DNA of 64,000 bases from Agrococcus sp. SGAir0287 (GTDB taxonomy: Bacteria > Actinomycetota > Actinomycetes > Actinomycetales > Microbacteriaceae): NCBI RefSeq assembly GCF_005484985.1, contig NZ_CP027942.1, positions 2,728,001 to 2,792,000 of the forward strand, read 5' to 3'. This document shows positions 59,574-64,000 of this stretch, piece by piece. Position numbers and translations under genes: made by a program. Positions within the stretch are counted from its first letter, which is position 1. Each line of letters begins with the position of its first letter. The notes beneath the pieces are model-generated. The model saw only the letters and a list, made by a program, of their open reading frames with translations, was not told the origin of the DNA and made no database searches.

Positions 59574-59995
59574 GCCTCCTCGAAGACGAGGCGAATCTCG
59601 CCGTCGACGCTCTGCTGCTCGATCAGACGCATCCCCATCGCCTCAGCTTGCGCTCTCGCGCGGGCCACGCCCCGGTGCTGCAGCACAAGTCCCGCCATGC
59701 GATCGAACTCGCTGATCATCGCGAGCGTGACATGCTCCGGAGCGCCATCGACTCGGGCCAGCATCACCTCACCGACGAGCCTGAAGGTGCTCCGACCCGC
59801 CGGTGTCTCGACGTCGATCGCACCGATCTCGTTCCGGAGCACCCGCCATCCGAGGGCCGCGAGCGTCTCGGTCGCCAATCCCTGATCGCCGACGACCGTG
59901 GCACGACACCGTTCGCAGACCGACGTGGCCCTAGCCGCACGTTGTGCCGCGATCGCGGCGATCCCGAGCGGGATCAGCACTAGCTCAACGCTCAT
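59570..59995 (-). CDS. DUF1257-like (Ycf35-like) protein
   Basis: A 141-residue protein. The C-terminal about 100 residues fit DUF1257 (TETLAALGWRVLRNEIGAID, AMISEFDRMAGLVLQHRGVA, EAMGMRLIEQQSVDGEIRLV). The N-terminus differs from the usual family: a hydrophobic helix (VELVLIPLGIAAIAAQRAA) followed by SVCERCRA, a CxxC that might hold metal. ATG, nine bases after the AAA gene stop. In plastids and cyanobacteria the relatives (Ycf35, Ycf46) are conserved but unexplained. Confidence 0.7.
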   Translation of the reverse strand: MSVELVLIPLGIAAIAAQRAARATSVCERCRATVVGDQGLATETLAALGWRVLRNEIGAIDVETPAGRSTFRLVGEVMLARVDGAPEHVTLAMISEFDRMAGLVLQHRGVARARAQAEAMGMRLIEQQSVDGEIRLVFEEA

Positions 59996-60004
59996 CGTCG
60001 GTCC

Positions 60005-61633
60005 TCAGAAGTCGATCTGACGTCCACCGCGCCAGCCCCTGACATCGTCGACCGCAGCCGACGCGTACTCGTCACGATCGAGCTGCTGCGTGGCCGACAC
60101 GGCGCGAGTCGAGGCCCAGTCCCTGATCGCCGTGATCTGCTCCGCCTGCGTGACTGACAACGGCACCGTGTTCGCGATCGATCGCCGAAGGTCGTCGATC
60201 GTCACCGCACGTCTCTCCGCGAATGCGTCGAAGCACGCAGCGATGACGCACTGTGCGATCTCGGCTCCCGAGAAACCCTCGGATGCATCCGCCAGCTCTC
60301 GGGTAGTGATCTCATCCGCGACGACCTCGCCGGCCGCTCGCGAGGGAGCTGCCAGGCGGCGCCCAAGGTGGAGGGACCATACGGCCTGACGCTCATCAAT
60401 CGTCGGCAGGTCGACGAAGAAGACCTCGTCGAAGCGCCCCTTACGGAGGAACTCCGGCGGGAGCCCGTCGATCTTGTTCGCAGTCGCGATCACGAACACC
60501 GTGTTGCGCTTCTCCTGCATCCAGGTCAGAAAGGTTCCGAACACGCGCGTGCTGGTCCCGGAATCACCGCCACCCGATTGACCACCGAACCCCTTCTCGA
60601 TTTCATCGATCCACAAGATCGACGGTGAGACGGCCTCCGCCAACCGAAGCGCTTGGCGCATGTTGGTCTCGCTCGAGCCGACGAGGCCCGAGAAGACTCG
60701 CCCCACGTCGAGTCGCAGCAGCGGCAGTTCCCACGCTGACGCGATGCATGCAGCCGTGAGGGACTTGCCGCAACCGGGAACGCCGGTGATCAGAACGCCT
60801 TTGGGCGAGGGGATGCCCCACTCGCCTGCGAGCCCCAACCACGAGCCGTTTCTCTTCGCCAGCCAGCGCTTGAGGTTCTCCAGTCCCCCGACCTCGTCGA
60901 GTCCGCCTTCTGGCCTGACGAGCTCCAGCAGGCCGGACTTCCGGATCGTCTGGCTCTTCTCCTCGAGCACCACTGCAACGTCCGAGGCATCGAGTCGGCG
61001 GTCATTCACGATCGCACGAGCGAACGCGTTCTCGGCTTCGCCGAGCGTGAGACCCTGCGCGGCCTGCACCAGCCGCTGGTGGCCTTCGGCGTCGAGGTCG
61101 ACCGTGATCGCCGAGGCATTGGCCTGGATCATGTCGTCGAGGACTCGACCGATCTCGCTCGCATCCGGCAACGGCAACTCGACGAGCGTCGCCTCCTTCT
61201 CCAAGTCGATCGGTAGAGGCACGGCGGGTGCGGTGATGACCAGCGTGTGCTGAACCGCCCCAACCCGGAAGGCATGCGCTGTATCGAGGAGGGTGCGGAT
61301 CACGCGGGGATCCGCGGGCCTCGCCCCATCGCCAAGCTGGTGGTGGACGTCGGAGAAGACGAAGATCGTCGGCTCCGTCGTCTTGGTCGTCTGCTGCAAC
61401 GCCGATTCGACGGTCGAGGGGTTGCCGCTCTCGCCGGGAACGTGCAGGCCGTTGGTCAATGTAAAGGCGACCACTCGCCGAGGCTGGCGCAACTCAGGAG
61501 CGGTCGCCACCTTCGACATGAGGGAGACGACGCGCTCCGACTCCTGCGACTCGACCACCAAGATCGGATGGCGAGCTCGGATGTACTCGACCACGGTCGA
61601 GACGAAGCGAGAAGACGTGGTGTCCGCAGTCAT
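60005..61633 (-). CDS. Ycf46-like AAA+ ATPase
   Basis: A 542-residue AAA ATPase. The N-terminal about 220 residues are the Ycf46-type domain (FVSTVVEYIRARHPILVVES, TEPTIFVFSDVHHQL, a degenerate ATPase fold). The C-terminal AAA module has PKGVLITGVPGCGKSLTAAC (Walker A near 285), ILWIDEIEKGFGG (Walker B), IATANKIDGLPPEFLRKGRFD (sensor 1 and Arg finger) and an SEGFSGAEIAQC sensor 2/lid helix. ATG is chosen at the family-typical start. It is the first gene of the cassette and divergent from the hypothetical gene at 61819. Likely a hexameric unfoldase or remodeller. Confidence 0.9.
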   Translation of the reverse strand: MTADTTSSRFVSTVVEYIRARHPILVVESQESERVVSLMSKVATAPELRQPRRVVAFTLTNGLHVPGESGNPSTVESALQQTTKTTEPTIFVFSDVHHQLGDGARPADPRVIRTLLDTAHAFRVGAVQHTLVITAPAVPLPIDLEKEATLVELPLPDASEIGRVLDDMIQANASAITVDLDAEGHQRLVQAAQGLTLGEAENAFARAIVNDRRLDASDVAVVLEEKSQTIRKSGLLELVRPEGGLDEVGGLENLKRWLAKRNGSWLGLAGEWGIPSPKGVLITGVPGCGKSLTAACIASAWELPLLRLDVGRVFSGLVGSSETNMRQALRLAEAVSPSILWIDEIEKGFGGQSGGGDSGTSTRVFGTFLTWMQEKRNTVFVIATANKIDGLPPEFLRKGRFDEVFFVDLPTIDERQAVWSLHLGRRLAAPSRAAGEVVADEITTRELADASEGFSGAEIAQCVIAACFDAFAERRAVTIDDLRRSIANTVPLSVTQAEQITAIRDWASTRAVSATQQLDRDEYASAAVDDVRGWRGGRQIDF

Positions 61634-61818
61634 GCTCTCTCCCTCGGACCGCAACTGGGCCGAGCATACCGAGCGGATGCTGCGCGAACTCCGTCCTTGA
61701 GCCATCGCGTCCCTTCTCGACGCGAGTGCCCTTCTCCACAGATCCCCGCAACCCCGCTCCCACCGATCGCGACCCGGCGTATCCTGCCCACAGGTCTCAC
61801 CGACGAGGGGATACGCCG

Positions 61819-62355
61819 ATGAGCACGCTCGACCGGCTCGCCGCCGCGCAAGGATCGACCAAGCGCGATGTCGCCGCCATGACCACCGCGATCGCAGAGC
61901 GCGGCGCGGACGCACCCGTGCGCGCCGTCTTCCGCGAGGACCGATACGGGCTCTTCGAGTACGCCGGCACGGTCGCGACCGTGTCCGACGGGTCGCGGCT
62001 CCTCGCGGCGCGCGCGTTCGACTCCGGCACCGGCAAGCCCACCACGCCCCTCCGCGCGTTCGAGGCACTCGAGGCGCTCGACGACCTCGACGGCGACGCC
62101 GTCGACGCGGTCGACCTCGCCCACGGCGACCTCGCATCCGCCCGTATCGAGCACTCGCTGTACGGGCAGTTCGACGTCACGGGCGTCGCACTGCAGACGC
62201 TCGACGGCGGCCGCACGCTCATCGGCGAGTGGATCGTCGCCGACGCCGGCAAGCCCGCACCGAACGTGACCGAGGTGCGTCGCATCGCGAGCGCCGGCGA
62301 ACACGACATCGCGGTGCCATCGCAGCTAGCGCACGTCGAGACGGACGTGGTCTGA
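61819..62355 (+). CDS. Hypothetical protein
   Basis: A 178-residue acidic protein of unknown function. Visible features: an N-terminal helix (MSTLDRLAAAQGSTKRDVAA), a strand-rich centre (RYGLFEYAGTVATVSDGSRL), a heptad-like EALEALDDLDGDAVDAVDLA stretch, and a C-terminal GRTLIGEWIVADAGKPAPN. No signal peptide or membrane span. ATG behind AGGGGATACGCCG; a TATCCT box at 61780-61785 may be its -10. Followed after two bases by the next gene. Confidence 0.7.
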   Translation: MSTLDRLAAAQGSTKRDVAAMTTAIAERGADAPVRAVFREDRYGLFEYAGTVATVSDGSRLLAARAFDSGTGKPTTPLRAFEALEALDDLDGDAVDAVDLAHGDLASARIEHSLYGQFDVTGVALQTLDGGRTLIGEWIVADAGKPAPNVTEVRRIASAGEHDIAVPSQLAHVETDVV

Positions 62356-62357
62356 CC

Positions 62358-62801
62358 ATGGCTCCGCGCGCGAAGACCCTCGACATCCCACTGTCGACCG
62401 GCCCGATCCGCGTCAACAGCGACGAGCACTACGTGCTCAGTCTCTGCGAGCAGATCGTGGGCCGCAAGGCGCTGCGCGAGTTCTCGTTCGACTGGCTGCG
62501 CGCCGACCCGGATGCACGCGGCACCCGCCGCAAGCTGCCTGTCGACGCCTACTGGCCCGAGCACTCCATCGCCGCGCAGTACTACGCGGGTCCGATCATC
62601 CCCGACCTCATGACCGCGTCCGTCCGCACGCTGCAGCGCATCGCCTACGACCAGCGCCGCCGCACCGAGTGCGCCCGCTACCGCATCCAGCTCATCGAGA
62701 TCTCGAGCGAGCAGCTCGCCCACCGGGGCACGAAGCTGCTGCGCGACATCGAGCACGACATCGCCGCGCTGCGACCCCTCGTCGCGGCCGCGATGCCGTA
62801 A
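62358..62801 (+). CDS. Hypothetical protein, possible degenerate Vsr/DUF559-like nuclease fold
   Basis: A 147-residue protein. The segment LPVDAYWPEHSIAAQYY, later LQRIAYDQRRRTECARYRIQ and LIEIS, follows the layout of small Vsr/DUF559-type PD-(D/E)XK proteins: an Asp on a strand, a hairpin, then a helix with YDxRR. At the position where the active Glu is expected there is Gln (AAQYY), so it may be inactive or use another residue. ATG, two bases after the preceding gene. The fold is inferred from pattern only. Confidence 0.6.
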   Translation: MAPRAKTLDIPLSTGPIRVNSDEHYVLSLCEQIVGRKALREFSFDWLRADPDARGTRRKLPVDAYWPEHSIAAQYYAGPIIPDLMTASVRTLQRIAYDQRRRTECARYRIQLIEISSEQLAHRGTKLLRDIEHDIAALRPLVAAAMP

Positions 62802-62882
62802 CGACCACCGCGGCAGGATCTCGCCGCTCTCCGGCCGGATCGCGTGGCGCCCCCGGCCCGCCCAGGGTGCGATGATCGCTGC

Positions 62883-63614
62883 ATGCTCGGCGTGACGGAC
62901 CTCGGCGGCTACCTCGCCGGGTTGGTCGTCATCATCCTCATGCCCGGACCGAACTCGATGTACGTGCTGTCGGTCGCCGCCCGCCGCGGCATCCGCGCCG
63001 GCTACGTGGCCGCGTCGGGCGTCTTCCTCGGGGATGCGGTGCTCATCGTGCTCACGGCGCTCGGCGTCGCATCCGTGCTGGCGGCGAACCCGATGCTCTT
63101 CACGATCGTGCAGTGGGGCGGCGCCGCGTACCTGGCGTTCCTCGCGATCACGTCGCTGCGGGCGGCGTGGAAGCAGTTCCGGCAGCGCCGCGTGCTGCGC
63201 GCGCCCGAGGACACCTCCCCCATCGACCTCGTGCGCCTCGAGGCCGCCGGCATCGACGCGGGCGAGCTCGACGTGAGCCGCGAGGCCCTCGCGACGACGC
63301 CGGCGAAGGTCGAGCGACCGTTCCGCCGCGCGTTCATCGTGAGCATCCTCAACCCGAAGGCGATCCTCTTCATGTTCGCCTTCTTCGTGCAGTTCGTCGA
63401 CCCGACCTATGAGGCGCCGGCGCTGACGTTCACGCTGCTCGGCGGGCTGCTCGAGCTCGGCAGCGCGCTCTACCTGACGACGCTCATCCTCGTCGGGTCG
63501 CGCCTCGCGGCGGCGGTGCGGCGGCGTCCGCTCATCGCGGCTGGCGGCAATGCGGCGATCGGGACCGTGTTTCTCGGGTTCGCGGCGAAGCTCGTGACGA
63601 GCCCGCTGCACTGA
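62883..63614 (+). CDS. leuE: LysE-family amino-acid exporter, LeuE type
   Basis: A 243-residue exporter with six helices. Diagnostic segments match LeuE: LAGLVVIILMPGPNSMYVLS, GYVAASGVFLGDAVLIVL, SILNPKAILFMFAFFVQFVD and a final GTVFLGFAAKL. A cytoplasmic insert of about 40 residues (RAPEDTSPIDLVRLEAAG and after) lies between helices 3 and 4 and makes it longer than E. coli LeuE (212). It exports leucine or related amino acids. ATG is preferred over upstream in-frame codons because the family N-terminus begins there. Confidence 0.88.
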   Translation: MLGVTDLGGYLAGLVVIILMPGPNSMYVLSVAARRGIRAGYVAASGVFLGDAVLIVLTALGVASVLAANPMLFTIVQWGGAAYLAFLAITSLRAAWKQFRQRRVLRAPEDTSPIDLVRLEAAGIDAGELDVSREALATTPAKVERPFRRAFIVSILNPKAILFMFAFFVQFVDPTYEAPALTFTLLGGLLELGSALYLTTLILVGSRLAAAVRRRPLIAAGGNAAIGTVFLGFAAKLVTSPLH

Positions 63615-63631
63615 GGCGCGCCGCTCCCCAA

Positions 63632-63696
63632 GTTTTGCAGGCGATCCCGCCAGCGAAGGGAGCATTCCCCTCGGCTCGCGGAATCACCTGCGAAAC
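63632..63696. terminator. 65-bp imperfect palindrome after leuE
   Basis: The outer arms GTTTTGCAGG and CCTGCGAAAC pair with one G-T wobble, and pairing continues with a few mismatches for about 20 bases. An inner GAAGGG/CCCTCGG element sits around the centre. It lies between convergent genes and could be a terminator. The high symmetry and AT-rich ends also recall a REP-like element. Confidence 0.55.
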
Positions 63697-63710
63697 GCGA
63701 GCATCACGCG

Positions 63711-64000
63711 TCACTCGCGCGTCGCCTCCCACACCGCGTGCAGCACTCGGTCGAGGTCGCGGCCGTGCTCCTCGTAGATGCGCTCGACCGGCACGAGGCC
63801 GCGAGAGCGCGTGTGCACGAAGCCGTCGGTGTCGAGCACCATCGCCACGTCGACGTCGCGCCGCACGACCCACAGGTGCGGGACGAACACCGGATGATCC
63901 GAGGCGAACGCGGTCGTGGTCGCGAATGACTGTCGTTGGTGCTCGAGGTCGGCGCGGACGGTCGGCAGCGTCACGGCCTCGCCCAGCGAGGCGATCGTGC
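63711..64000 (-). CDS. Hypothetical protein, partial at window edge
   Basis: At least 96 residues, with the frame open to the end of the window. A GTG at 63974 could be the start, but no ribosome site precedes it and the reading continues sensibly upstream (TIASLGEAVTLPTVRADLEH), so the gene is probably cut by the window. Visible: HLWVVRRDVDVAMVLDTDGF and a C-terminal helix RIYEEHGRDLDRVLHAVWEA. No family was recognised. Confidence 0.55.
   Translation of the reverse strand, partial: TIASLGEAVTLPTVRADLEHQRQSFATTTAFASDHPVFVPHLWVVRRDVDVAMVLDTDGFVHTRSRGLVPVERIYEEHGRDLDRVLHAVWEATRE

Noticed and set aside
1..64000. CRISPR arrays, tRNA or rRNA genes, insertion sequences, integrase or att sites
   Set aside because: None seen on reading; the only repeats are the 44-bp palindromes, two small tandem repeats and hairpins.

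Overview
The window is 64 kb of very GC-rich DNA (about 70% by eye) with GTG starts, ATGA and GTGA overlaps, and third codon positions almost always G or C. MsiK-type ABC importers without their own ATPase, a DUF2510-TM2 protein and IclR/GntR/TetR regulators point to a high-GC Gram-positive actinobacterium. The frequent GGATGC/GCATCC words suggest Microbacteriaceae, but that family call is inference. No rRNA, tRNA, CRISPR array, transposase or integrase was recognised.

Layout. (1) 0.1-2.5 kb: two overlapping CNNM/hemolysin-family membrane proteins. (2) 2.6-10.2 kb, minus strand: a dipeptide-type (Dpp) uptake operon with two permeases, a binding lipoprotein, an M20 amidohydrolase, a DUF1177 protein and a fused double ATPase, divergent from an IclR regulator (10.3-11.1 kb). 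(3) 11.6-19.5 kb, plus strand: a GntR-led operon encoding a 2-hydroxyacid dehydrogenase, LsrK-like kinase, LsrF-like thiolase, cupin and a CUT1-type ABC importer. It looks like autoinducer-2 (AI-2) processing rebuilt around a different transporter. (4) 19.5-27 kb: scattered single genes (two SDR enzymes, a DUF2510-TM2 protein, a ZIP-like protein, a lipoprotein, TetR, NTF2-like, quinone-reductase-like, lipid kinase). (5) 27-36 kb: two divergently controlled catabolic units, each with an NCS1 permease. One is HisD-like dehydrogenase, C-N hydrolase and NCS1 under LysR. The other is a ureohydrolase, NTF2-like protein, NCS1 and cyclase under an XRE-cupin regulator. (6) 36-41 kb: a DUF6994-like gene, an HNH nuclease, a phenol-hydroxylase-type flavoprotein carrying a tandem-repeat insert, and two orphan genes.

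(7) 41.3-61.6 kb looks like a defence island. It holds a DUF726 hydrolase, a nuclease-helicase of the DUF2075 type, a pair of small membrane proteins, and a four-gene plus-strand operon: RecB/Cas4-like nuclease, UPF1/Dna2-like helicase, type III methyltransferase Mod and type III restriction helicase-nuclease Res. Convergent to it are a UvrD/AddA-like helicase-nuclease and a tightly overlapping cassette: Ycf46-like AAA ATPase, DUF1257-like, DUF2997-like, membrane-HhH protein and radical SAM activase. (8) 61.8-64 kb: two hypothetical genes, a LeuE-type exporter and a partial gene at the edge.

The two most interesting systems are the nuclease-helicase-Mod-Res operon, which looks like a type III restriction system extended by a DNA-processing pair, and the AAA/DUF1257/DUF2997/radical SAM cassette, a recurrent combination with no function known to me. 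The lsrK-lsrF operon without any Lsr transporter comes third.
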